Shown: positions 19,173 to 28,084 of the stretch, piece after piece
How positions within the stretch are numbered: the first letter of the stretch is position 1
Layout of the letters: each line of letters opens with the position of its first letter
Source of the DNA: an uncultured Alphaproteobacteria bacterium
Lineage (GTDB): Bacteria; Pseudomonadota; Alphaproteobacteria; HIMB59; GCA-002718135
Reading direction: 5' to 3'
Assembly (NCBI GenBank): GCA_902627245.1
Contig: CACOIH010000004.1
Coordinates: forward strand, 1-64,000
Length of the DNA stretch: 64,000 bases
Notes under the pieces: generated by a model
What the model saw: the letters and a program-made list of their open reading frames with translations, nothing else
Told to the model about the DNA's origin: nothing
Databases searched by the model: none
Made by a program: the position numbers and the translations under genes

Positions 19173-20264
19173 ATGTCTAATATAAAAAAAATAACAGGAA
19201 AAATAGTTAATCATGACTCTTCATTCATTGGTAATTTAACTTTTGATAATAAAATTAAAGATATTGAAAAAATTTCAAGTGATCATTTTGATCAAATTAT
19301 AATACCTGGTTTCGTAGATTTACATTGTCATGGTGGAAATGGTTTTGATGTCATGGAAGGTGGTAAGTCAATTGAAAATATGGCTAATTATCATCTGAGC
19401 CATGGAACTACCTCTATTATGCCAACTACTTGGACTAATACATTTGAAGAAACAAATAAAGCATTAGAAGGATTTGATGATATTTTAAAATTTAATTCTA
19501 ATATTTTAGGTGTACATTTAGAAGGACCATTCATTAATCCAAACAAACTAGGAGCTCAACCAAATCTAACACAAAAACCTTCTGAAGAATTTATAAAAAA
19601 GGTATCTGAAAATAATTCTATAAAAATTATAACTATTGCTCCAGAAATGGAAGGTATGGAGGACTTTATTAATTTTCTATCGAAATCAAATATTAAAATA
19701 CAATTTGGCCATTCTCTTGCAGATTATGAGTGTTGTGAAAAGTATATGAATCAATATCAAATTGGCTTTACTCATTTATATAATGCAATGTCAGGTAATA
19801 ATCATCGCAAACCTGGAGTTTTGTCTGCTGCTTTAGAAAAAGGAAAATTTGCTGAAATAATATGTGATAATATTCATGTTAGTGAACAGTCAATAAAAAT
19901 AGCCAAAAAATGTATACCAGGACTGTATGCTATAACAGATGCAATTAATGCTAGCGGTCTTAAAGATGGAGAATATATTTTTGCAAAAAATAAAATAGTT
20001 AAACAATATAATTCAGTAAAAATAAAAAAAGACAATACTTTGGCAGGGAGTATAATCACAATGAATCAAACTTTTATTAATTTAATTAAAATGAATTTCT
20101 CCATTGAAGAAGCAGTTGAATTAACAAGTTATAATGCTTCTAGATATTTAAATTTATCAAATATTGGTGTGATTGAAAATGAATACAAGAGTAATTTTTT
20201 AGTTCTTGATAAAGATTATAATCTTAAAGATATTTATTTAGATGGAAATAAGATAAATGAATAA
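19173..20264 (+). CDS. nagA: N-acetylglucosamine-6-phosphate deacetylase
   Basis: PGFVDLHCHGGNGFDVMEG, GVHLEGPFINPNKLGAQ, FTHLYNAMSG, ITDAINASGLKDGEY. Confidence 0.9.
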   Translation: MSNIKKITGKIVNHDSSFIGNLTFDNKIKDIEKISSDHFDQIIIPGFVDLHCHGGNGFDVMEGGKSIENMANYHLSHGTTSIMPTTWTNTFEETNKALEGFDDILKFNSNILGVHLEGPFINPNKLGAQPNLTQKPSEEFIKKVSENNSIKIITIAPEMEGMEDFINFLSKSNIKIQFGHSLADYECCEKYMNQYQIGFTHLYNAMSGNNHRKPGVLSAALEKGKFAEIICDNIHVSEQSIKIAKKCIPGLYAITDAINASGLKDGEYIFAKNKIVKQYNSVKIKKDNTLAGSIITMNQTFINLIKMNFSIEEAVELTSYNASRYLNLSNIGVIENEYKSNFLVLDKDYNLKDIYLDGNKINE

Positions 20265-21276
20265 ATCTATTGTATTAAATGAAGCATTATCAATTCCTGA
20301 AAGGATCAATAATTTTGCATTAAATGATAAAAATAAATATGGAGAAATTTCTAGATTAATTTCAGATAAAAAAATTCAATATATTGTAACTGTTGGCAGA
20401 GGTACATCTGATTGTGTCGCACTATATGCCTCCTATATGTTTGCAAAATATTTGGGCTTACCCTCTTATAGTATGCCTCCTTCTATCATAACACTAGAAA
20501 AATCAAAGTTTGATTTTTCGAAAGCACTTGTAATTATTATTTCTCAATCCGGAATGAGTGAAGATTTAATAGAATGTGAGAATATGAGTAAGAAAATGGG
20601 AGCTACAACTATTCTAATCTCTAATAATGAAAAAAGTCCAATATTAAATTCTTGTGATTTTTTTTATAACATTAATGCTGGAAAAGAAAAAAGTGTTGCA
20701 GCAACAAAAACATTTGTATTATCATTATTAATAATATTAAAATTAATTTTTAAAACAAAAGAAGAAAATATTGATCATCATATAGAATTAGTTGGAAATT
20801 TTTTAATTGATGATATCAATAATCAGTGGGATCCAAAAATTTTAGATAAATCCACTAATGTTGGATTTATTATTAGTAGGGGAGTGGGTTATGCAATTTC
20901 TAATGAAATTTCATTAAAATTCAAAGAATTATGTCAAGAAATGATTGAGCCATTTAGTAGTGCAGAGGTAATGCATGGACCTAAAAGTTTAATACAAAAT
21001 TCGTTTAAGTTATTCACAATGTCATTAAGAGATAACAGTGGAAATGTTGTTAAAAAAGACTCTTCGGAAATTACTAAATTAACAGATTTACATTATGAAA
21101 TTTCATACAACAAAGAAAATAAAAAAACTTTATTTTATAAACCTTATGAATTTAAAGAATTAGATCCTATTATTATTTTATCAAAATTTTATCCATGGAT
21201 TATAAATTATTCAATTGAAAAAGATTTAGACCCTGATAATCCAAGATATTTAACCAAAGTAACAAGAACTTTTTAA
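20257..21276 (+). CDS. GlmS-isomerase-like SIS protein, possible glucosamine-6-P deaminase (NagB-II type)
   Basis: VGRGTSDCVALYASYMF, ISQSGMSEDLIE, KEKSVAATKTF, SAEVMHGPKSLI; overlaps nagA by 8 nt. Confidence 0.8.
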   Translation: MNKSIVLNEALSIPERINNFALNDKNKYGEISRLISDKKIQYIVTVGRGTSDCVALYASYMFAKYLGLPSYSMPPSIITLEKSKFDFSKALVIIISQSGMSEDLIECENMSKKMGATTILISNNEKSPILNSCDFFYNINAGKEKSVAATKTFVLSLLIILKLIFKTKEENIDHHIELVGNFLIDDINNQWDPKILDKSTNVGFIISRGVGYAISNEISLKFKELCQEMIEPFSSAEVMHGPKSLIQNSFKLFTMSLRDNSGNVVKKDSSEITKLTDLHYEISYNKENKKTLFYKPYEFKELDPIIILSKFYPWIINYSIEKDLDPDNPRYLTKVTRTF

Positions 21277-21278
21277 AA

Positions 21279-22892
21279 TTGAATAATATTGACTTAGTAA
21301 TTGTTGGTGCAGGTTCGGCAGGTTGTATTCTAGCTAATAAATTTATTAATAATACAAATTATAATATCTTGCTAATTGAAGCAGGACCAAAGGATAATAA
21401 TTTAATTATAGATGTTCCTCTTGGTTATGGAATGACTTTTTATAATAAAAAAATAAATTGGAATTTTTATTCAGAGAAACAAAATTATCTTAATGATAGG
21501 GAAATATATTATCCAAGAGGAAAAGTGCTAGGCGGTTCAAGCTCAATTAATGGGATGGTTTATGCAAGAGGTTTAGATACAGATTATTACGAATGGAACG
21601 ACAATGATGATTGGAGACTTACTAATATTAAAAATAGCTTTGAAGAAATAGAACAAAAAATTGATCAAAATATTAATATTCTCAAGAAAAATAAAATACC
21701 TGTAAATGATGTTAGTCATTTACATCATCCAATTTTGAAATATTTTTTTGATGGTTGTAATGAATTAGGTATTCAATTTAACAGAAATCTTAATACTCAT
21801 ATTTTTAATCAAGTAGGACATTATAATATAAACACCTTCAAAGGCATAAGACACTCATCTTCAAAAGTATTTTTAAAACCAATTATTAACAATAATCGAA
21901 TTAAATTAATGACAAATACTCAAGTAAAAAAACTAATAATCAAAGATAAAAAAATTACTTCTTTAGAACTAATATCTAATGGTAAAAATTTAACTATTAA
22001 ACCAAATATTGGCACAATTTTATCTGCAGGCTCAATTATGTCACCATACATTCTTATGCATTCTGGTGTTGGTGATCCAAGAAAGATCAAATCAATTGAT
22101 AAAGAGGTTGTTATTGAGAATTCAAACGTTGGAAAAAATTTACAAGATCACTTAGGTTTAGATTATTTATTTAAAACATTTCACCCCACATTAAATACTT
22201 CTCTCGGAACATGGCCGAGAAGAATAACGGAAATATTAAAATATTTATATAATAGGAAAGGGGCTTTTGCACTTAGTCTAAATCAAGCAGGAGGATATCT
22301 AAATTGGAATTCAAAACATAAGTATCCCAATTTGCAAATTTACTTTAATCCAATAACTTATTCCATTAGTCATAAAAACAAACGACCATTATTAAAAACA
22401 GATAAATTTGATGGTTTTATTATAGGTTATAACTCATGCCGACCAAAAAGCTTAGGTGAAATATCCCTCAAAAGTCCTGACAATAATGATAGCCCACTTA
22501 TAAATCCAAACTTTTTAAGTCATGAAGAAGATATACATGATGTCTTATGCGCAGTTGATTTTGCAAAAACATTATCGAATACCAAATCAATAACACATAT
22601 TAGAAAATCAACAGTAAATAATGATTTATTAAACGCTAAAGATCAGGAAATGCTTGATCATTTTAAAGATAATGCAGTTTCTGTATATCATCCATGTGGA
22701 ACATGTAGAATGTCAAAAAATATTAATGATGGAGTTGTATCTAAAAGATTAAAAGTTCATGGTGTTGAAAATTTATGGGTAGTTGATGCATCAATTTTCC
22801 CAAATATTACTTCTGGAAACATAAATGCTACTGTTATGATGTTAGCAAATTTAGGTAGTAAGTTAATAATTGAAGATATAAAGAATATTTAA
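21279..22892 (+). CDS. GMC family FAD oxidoreductase
   Basis: VIVGAGSAGCILANKF, PRGKVLGGSSSINGMVYARG, VYHPCGTCRM, WVVDASIFPNITSGNINATVMM; TTG start. Confidence 0.88.
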   Translation: MNNIDLVIVGAGSAGCILANKFINNTNYNILLIEAGPKDNNLIIDVPLGYGMTFYNKKINWNFYSEKQNYLNDREIYYPRGKVLGGSSSINGMVYARGLDTDYYEWNDNDDWRLTNIKNSFEEIEQKIDQNINILKKNKIPVNDVSHLHHPILKYFFDGCNELGIQFNRNLNTHIFNQVGHYNINTFKGIRHSSSKVFLKPIINNNRIKLMTNTQVKKLIIKDKKITSLELISNGKNLTIKPNIGTILSAGSIMSPYILMHSGVGDPRKIKSIDKEVVIENSNVGKNLQDHLGLDYLFKTFHPTLNTSLGTWPRRITEILKYLYNRKGAFALSLNQAGGYLNWNSKHKYPNLQIYFNPITYSISHKNKRPLLKTDKFDGFIIGYNSCRPKSLGEISLKSPDNNDSPLINPNFLSHEEDIHDVLCAVDFAKTLSNTKSITHIRKSTVNNDLLNAKDQEMLDHFKDNAVSVYHPCGTCRMSKNINDGVVSKRLKVHGVENLWVVDASIFPNITSGNINATVMMLANLGSKLIIEDIKNI

Positions 22893-23995
22893 TGAATATT
22901 GTTAAACTTGAAACTTTTACAAAACCTTATGTTAGTTTTGTTAAAATTACACTTGATGATGGATCAACAGGTTTTGGCCAGATGTCTACATATCATGCCG
23001 ATATCACTGCTCAGATTTTTCATAAACAAGTTGCACCGTGGGTTTTAGGAAAAGCATATTCTGATTTCGATGATTTAGAAGATTTTATTTTTGAAAGAGA
23101 ACACAAATTTCCTGGATCATATCTTTTAAGAGCTATTGCTGGCTTAGATACCGCGCTATGGGATCTAAAAGGAAAAATAGAAAGGAAACCTGTTGTATCT
23201 TTAATTGGAGGTAAACCAGGCAAACTTAGAATATATGGATCTTCAATGAAAAGAGATATAAAGCCACTTGATGAAGCTGATAGATTTAAAAAACTCTTTA
23301 ATGAAAAAGGAGTTAATGCCTTTAAGTTTCGAGTTGGTTCTGAGTGTGGAAGGGGAAAAGATGAATGGGAAGGAAGAACAGAAGACATAGTTAAAACAAT
23401 AAATAAATCTTTAGATAAAGATATTATTAAAATGGTTGATGCAAATAGTTGTTATTCACCAGCTCAAGCAATTGAAATTGGAAAATTATTAGAAGACAAT
23501 AATGTTACACATTTTGAAGAACCATGTCCATATTGGAAACCCGATCAAACAAAGTTAGTAACTGATGCTCTAAAAATTGATGTTACTGGTGGTGAACAAG
23601 ATTGTGATTTGAGAATTTGGAAAGATATGGTCAAAAGAAAAATTGTAAATATTTTTCAACCTGATGTAATGTATATGGGAGGATTGACAAAAGCTCTAAA
23701 AGTGGCAAAAATAATTGAGAAGGGGGGATTTATTTGTACACCACACACAGCAAATTTATCATTAGTTACTGTTTGCACTATGCATTTTTTAAAATCTATA
23801 AATAATGCCGGACCTTACCTAGAATTTTCAATTGAAGGAGAAGATTATTATCCATGGCAACAAAATTTATTTGTGAATAATCCTTTTAGTATAAATGAAG
23901 GAAAAGTTGAAATTCATGATATTCCCGGCTGGGGCGTTGAAATCAATCCAGACTGGTTAGAAAATTCTGAATATAATGTATCCACAATAGATTAA
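22892..23995 (+). CDS. mandelate racemase/muconate lactonizing enzyme family (enolase superfamily)
   Basis: AIAGLDTALWDLKGK, KFRVGSECGRG, FEEPCPYW, GGEQDCDLRIW, CTPHTAN. Confidence 0.85.
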   Translation: MNIVKLETFTKPYVSFVKITLDDGSTGFGQMSTYHADITAQIFHKQVAPWVLGKAYSDFDDLEDFIFEREHKFPGSYLLRAIAGLDTALWDLKGKIERKPVVSLIGGKPGKLRIYGSSMKRDIKPLDEADRFKKLFNEKGVNAFKFRVGSECGRGKDEWEGRTEDIVKTINKSLDKDIIKMVDANSCYSPAQAIEIGKLLEDNNVTHFEEPCPYWKPDQTKLVTDALKIDVTGGEQDCDLRIWKDMVKRKIVNIFQPDVMYMGGLTKALKVAKIIEKGGFICTPHTANLSLVTVCTMHFLKSINNAGPYLEFSIEGEDYYPWQQNLFVNNPFSINEGKVEIHDIPGWGVEINPDWLENSEYNVSTID

Positions 23996-24047
23996 TATTA
24001 CTTTTAATAAAATGAAACTAATACTATTAACTAATTTCCTTATATAA

Positions 24048-24707
24048 ATGATTAAAAATATAATATTTGATTTTGATGGAGTTATAGTTGATAGTGAAAT
24101 TCTAGCATCTAGAGCTTTTTCTAATTATTTTAATAATAAAGGTTATAATTTGAAAGAGGAAGACTTTTATAGTTATTCTGGTATGAAAACAGTTCAGGTT
24201 ATTGATATGTTGTCAATTAAATACAATATTGATGATAAGAAAAAATTTACTCATGATATTTTTGAATTAGTTTCTCAAGTTTACAGCAATGACTTAATGG
24301 CTGTAGAAGGTTTTGAAAATTTTATTTCAAATTCTAATAAAGATCATTTTATAGGATCAAACTCTAATAAAGATAGAATTATTGCAGGTTTAAAAAAGGT
24401 TGGATTATCAAAATATTTTACAAATGAAAAAATTTATTCATTTGATATGGTTAAAAGGGCAAAACCTGACCCAGATATATATTTAAAAGTAATTGAAGAA
24501 AATAATTTAAGATTAGAAGAAACTATTATTATCGAAGATAGCGGAATTGGCGCAAAGGCAGGCTACATGGCTGGACCAAAAGTTTATGGTTTAACTGCAG
24601 GGAAACATTGGTATTTAAATAGAGATAAAAAAGAACTATATAGCAATGGAGCAATAAATGTGTTTGATAGTTACCTTAACTTAAGTAAAGCAATTGAGGA
24701 AAAATAA
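24048..24707 (+). CDS. HAD hydrolase (beta-phosphoglucomutase-like)
   Basis: IIFDFDGVIVDSE, AKPDPDIYLKV, IIIEDSGIGAKAG. Confidence 0.85.
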   Translation: MIKNIIFDFDGVIVDSEILASRAFSNYFNNKGYNLKEEDFYSYSGMKTVQVIDMLSIKYNIDDKKKFTHDIFELVSQVYSNDLMAVEGFENFISNSNKDHFIGSNSNKDRIIAGLKKVGLSKYFTNEKIYSFDMVKRAKPDPDIYLKVIEENNLRLEETIIIEDSGIGAKAGYMAGPKVYGLTAGKHWYLNRDKKELYSNGAINVFDSYLNLSKAIEEK

Positions 24708-25166
24708 ATGGGCCCAAATGTAAAAGGAAATCCACTTTATATATCTGTATATTTACTAATCATTTCATATATTTTCGGTGAATTCATTTTACCTAAATAT
24801 CCTATAATTTATATTTTTAATCTTCTTGGTATATTTTTCATTATAATTTCTACAATTATTTTTTTTTCTTCAAGGAATGCATTTTATGCGCACGATGAAA
24901 ATCCATTACCACCTTCTGATACAGATAAAATAATTAAAACTGGTATTTATGCTTACTCTAGAAATCCAATTTATTTATCTTTTGTTTTATTTCATTTAGG
25001 TATGTTTCTAGCTTTTGAAAATATAATGTATTTTTTATGTTCTATAAGCTTATTTTTTTGGTTAAATAATTTTGTTATAGAAGAAGAAGAAAAATACTTA
25101 AAAAATAAATTTAAAGATGAATATATCAGATATTGTAACTCTGTTAAAAAATGGATTTTCTTTTAA
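24708..25166 (+). CDS. isoprenylcysteine carboxyl methyltransferase-like membrane protein
   Basis: IKTGIYAYSRNPIYLSFVLFHLG, VIEEEEKYLKNKFKDEYIRYCNSVKKWI. Confidence 0.75.
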   Translation: MGPNVKGNPLYISVYLLIISYIFGEFILPKYPIIYIFNLLGIFFIIISTIIFFSSRNAFYAHDENPLPPSDTDKIIKTGIYAYSRNPIYLSFVLFHLGMFLAFENIMYFLCSISLFFWLNNFVIEEEEKYLKNKFKDEYIRYCNSVKKWIFF

Positions 25167-26022
25167 AATTTTTTATTGAAACAATTCTCTGATTTTTATC
25201 TATATTGACAATTAAGTCAGCAGTATTTATATATTCTTTTAACATCCATCTTGTAATTTTTTCATAATATTGAATGAAAGTTTTTATTTCATTAAGATTC
25301 ATTTTATTTGAATTTTTAGATCTTGAAAAATTATTTAATTCTTGTTTATATCTCCACTCTAAAACATAATTAAATGATGGTGCTTTTAAAAATATTTTAT
25401 TTTCAAATAAATTAAATAGATCATTATATTCATTTTTAAGCATTGTATTAAAATAATTTCTCCATTTAAAATTCTTGTCAAATTTTCTTTCTAATGAATT
25501 TATATTTTTATGAAGATAATTATTATTTATTGGGTTGCATCCACAACACCAACCTTCTAGAAATAAAATATCTGATTTGTCTCTTATTATTTTTTTCTTT
25601 TTTAAAGTGTCGTCAGCCAACTTATCAAATAATGGAGTTTCTATTGGAAAAGTAGAACTATTATATTTTTTTATATCGCTTATTAATTTTTTTATCCTGT
25701 GTGTTCCAGGCACTCCTCGGGTAGCTAACAACTCATGTTCTTTTTTAGCTAATCTTATTCTGCTATTTTTTGATAAATAATAATCATCTAGACTAATTAC
25801 CAATATTTTTTTTTTATAAATTGTATTTAGTGTTCTTGAAATTATTTTTATCAAACTGGTTTTACCAACACCTTGTGATCCACTTATTAAAAAACTATTT
25901 TTTTTTGATGAAAGTATAAAATCTATGATAGGCAATATATTAGTTTTGATATAAATTTTTGAATACTTTTTTTTATATGTATTCAAAGTTTCATTCTGGA
26001 TAAAATCGATTGTTTTTTTCAT
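25144..26022 (-). CDS. D-glycerate 3-kinase-like P-loop kinase
   Basis: FLISGSQGVGKTSLIKII P-loop, VISLDDYYLSKNSR, LATRGVPGTHR, FLEGWCCGCNP. Confidence 0.75.
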   Translation of the reverse strand: MKKTIDFIQNETLNTYKKKYSKIYIKTNILPIIDFILSSKKNSFLISGSQGVGKTSLIKIISRTLNTIYKKKILVISLDDYYLSKNSRIRLAKKEHELLATRGVPGTHRIKKLISDIKKYNSSTFPIETPLFDKLADDTLKKKKIIRDKSDILFLEGWCCGCNPINNNYLHKNINSLERKFDKNFKWRNYFNTMLKNEYNDLFNLFENKIFLKAPSFNYVLEWRYKQELNNFSRSKNSNKMNLNEIKTFIQYYEKITRWMLKEYINTADLIVNIDKNQRIVSIKNFKRKSIF

Positions 26023-26069
26023 ATATTAAATGTAATTATAGATGTTTTTAAAAAAATTATTATACAAAC

Positions 26070-26663
26070 ATGAAATTTCTTTTTGATTTGGGAGGTGTAT
26101 TTTTTGACTGGGATCCAAATTATTTCTTTAAAAATATTTTTAATACAGATGAAGAACGAAATTATTTTTTAGATGAAGTTTGTAATGATGAATGGAATAT
26201 AAAACAAGATTGTGGAAGAAGTATTGAAGATGCTGAGTTGGAACTTATTTCCAAATTCCCTATTTATGAAAATCAGATAAAAATGTATTACAAAAATCAT
26301 AGAAAGATGATTCGTAAAACATTTGATACATCTATAGATGCTCTAAAAAATTTAAAATCACTTAAAATAAATTGTTATGTTTTATCAAATTGGTCTGCTG
26401 AAACTTTTGAGGGTATGATAGATGATTATCCATTTTTAAAATTATTTAATGGTCTAATAATATCTGGTGAACATAAGCTAATTAAGCCAGATAAAGCTAT
26501 ATATGAATTAGCAATAAGTCATTTTAATTTAATTCCAGAAAAAACAGTTTTTATAGATGATAAAATTGAAAACATCATAGCCGCAGAAAAATTAAATTTT
26601 AATACTATTCATCTTGTTGATCCACAAAAAATTCAAATAGAGATAAGAAAATTTTTAGTTTAA
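26070..26663 (+). CDS. HAD family hydrolase (YihX-like)
   Basis: FLFDLGGVFFDWDP, VLSNWSAETFE, KPDKAIYELA, FIDDKIENIIAAE. Confidence 0.78.
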   Translation: MKFLFDLGGVFFDWDPNYFFKNIFNTDEERNYFLDEVCNDEWNIKQDCGRSIEDAELELISKFPIYENQIKMYYKNHRKMIRKTFDTSIDALKNLKSLKINCYVLSNWSAETFEGMIDDYPFLKLFNGLIISGEHKLIKPDKAIYELAISHFNLIPEKTVFIDDKIENIIAAEKLNFNTIHLVDPQKIQIEIRKFLV

Positions 26664-26738
26664 TAATTTTTTAATTACTTTATGATCTGAATATTCTATT
26701 TATTAATAAATTTTTTTAATAGGGATTATTTTTCAAAA

Positions 26739-27890
26739 ATGACTAAGCTTTATGATTTATTTATTATAGGAGGTGGGATTAATGGAGCTGGAATAGCTAG
26801 AGACGCAAGTGGAAGAGGTTTTAGTGTTTATTTAGCTGATAAAGGAAAAGTTGGCTCTGCTACATCATCATGGTCCTCTAAATTAATTCATGGTGGTCTT
26901 CGCTACCTTGAGAATTATGAATTCAAACTTGTAAGACAGTCCTTAAAGGAAAGAGAAGTAATTACAAAAATTGCACCAAATATAACAAAACCATTACCAT
27001 TCGTAATTCCTCATTCGAAACAATCAAGATCTAAATTATTAATAAAATTGGGACTTTTTTTATACGATAATATTGGAGGTAAAACAAATATACCAAAATC
27101 CTCTAAAATAGATTTAAAAAAAAATTACATAAATATTTTAAAACCGCAATTTTCTTTTGGCTTTAAATACTACGATGTTCAGGTAGATGATAAAAAATTA
27201 GTGGAAATGAATATAGAAAATGCAAAAAATTTAGGCGCAGTTATTGCAGAAAATAAAAAGGTAATAAATGCAAAGATTGATAATGATAGCTGGAAAATTC
27301 TTTTTGAAGATAAAGAAACAGTTAGAGCAAAAATTTTAATAAATGCTTCAGGTCCATGGATTAATGAAACAATAAATAATGTAATTAATATAAGTATAAA
27401 TAAATCAATAAGACTTGTGAGAGGGAGCCATATTATAGTAAAAAAATTATATGATGAAGAGGTTGCTTTCACTTTACAGAATTATGATAATAGAATTGTT
27501 TTTGTTATTCCTCATAAAAAGGACTATACTTTAATTGGCACTACAGAGGTAGATGTGGATAATCCAGAAAATCCAACTATTTCAGATAGTGAAAAAAAAT
27601 ATTTAATAAATTCAGTTAATAATCATTTCATTAAAAATATAACAAACGAAGATATTGTTAAAACATATTCAGGAATTAGGCCTTTAATAGAAGATTTTAA
27701 AGAGGCTTCTAAAGTAACTAGAGATTATATATTTGATCTAAATCTACAAAATAAACAAGCGCCACTATTAAATATTTATGGTGGTAAACTTACTACATAT
27801 AGAAAATTATCTGAAAAAGTAATTGAGCAACTTGAGCCCTTTTTACCAATTAAAAACACAAGGAATTGGACTCATTTAAAAAAACTATAA
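26739..27890 (+). CDS. glpD: FAD-dependent glycerol-3-phosphate dehydrogenase, lacking the C-terminal domain
   Basis: LFIIGGGINGAGIARDASGRG, SSKLIHGGLRYLENYEFKLVRQSLKER, GPWINE, YGGKLTTYRKLSE; ends shortly after the last motif (383 aa; E. coli GlpD is about 500 aa). Confidence 0.82.
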   Translation: MTKLYDLFIIGGGINGAGIARDASGRGFSVYLADKGKVGSATSSWSSKLIHGGLRYLENYEFKLVRQSLKEREVITKIAPNITKPLPFVIPHSKQSRSKLLIKLGLFLYDNIGGKTNIPKSSKIDLKKNYINILKPQFSFGFKYYDVQVDDKKLVEMNIENAKNLGAVIAENKKVINAKIDNDSWKILFEDKETVRAKILINASGPWINETINNVINISINKSIRLVRGSHIIVKKLYDEEVAFTLQNYDNRIVFVIPHKKDYTLIGTTEVDVDNPENPTISDSEKKYLINSVNNHFIKNITNEDIVKTYSGIRPLIEDFKEASKVTRDYIFDLNLQNKQAPLLNIYGGKLTTYRKLSEKVIEQLEPFLPIKNTRNWTHLKKL

Positions 27891-27894
27891 TAAA

Positions 27895-27949
27895 TATTCC
27901 TCTTACACAACTTTTCATTATAGGGCAGAAAAGTTTTATAAGAGGAATA
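27895..27949 (+). ncRNA. orphan long hairpin with possible loop-to-downstream pseudoknot
   Basis: TATTCCTCTTA (27895-27905) pairs perfectly with TAAGAGGAATA (27939-27949); inner AACTTTTC (27909-27916) with GAAAAGTT (27928-27935); apical GGGCA complementary to TGCCC at 27983-27987. Confidence 0.5.
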
Positions 27950-27970
27950 CTTCTCATAGGAGGAAATAAT

Positions 27971-28000
27971 ATGAAAACCTTCTGCCCATTAGTATTATAA
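27971..28000 (+). CDS. 9-codon ORF MKTFCPLVL behind a near-consensus SD
   Basis: AGGAGG at 27958-27963, ATG at 27971, TAA at 27998; codons 4-6 lie in the sequence complementary to the upstream hairpin loop. Confidence 0.2.
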   Translation: MKTFCPLVL

Positions 28001-28030
28001 ATTATTATTTAATATTAACTAATTAAGCTC

Positions 28031-28044
28031 TCAAAACGCTTTGG
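28031..28044. promoter_or_regulatory. weak candidate LacI-family operator
   Basis: TCAAAACGCTTTGG, 12/14 identical to the CCAAAACGTTTTGG palindrome at 39774-39787. Confidence 0.3.
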
Positions 28045-28046
28045 AA

Positions 28047-28067
28047 ATGCCCCATTTTATGGGGCAT
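28047..28067. terminator. bidirectional stem-loop
   Basis: ATGCCCCA-TTTTA-TGGGGCAT. Confidence 0.65.
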
Positions 28068-28084
28068 ATTAATTAACGATTCTA

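Noticed and set aside
25144-25166. Convergent gene overlaps (25144-25166, 43599-43609, 47392-47395, 50676-50696) as special regulation
   Set aside because: Common in streamlined AT-rich genomes; no added structure to suggest more than compaction.
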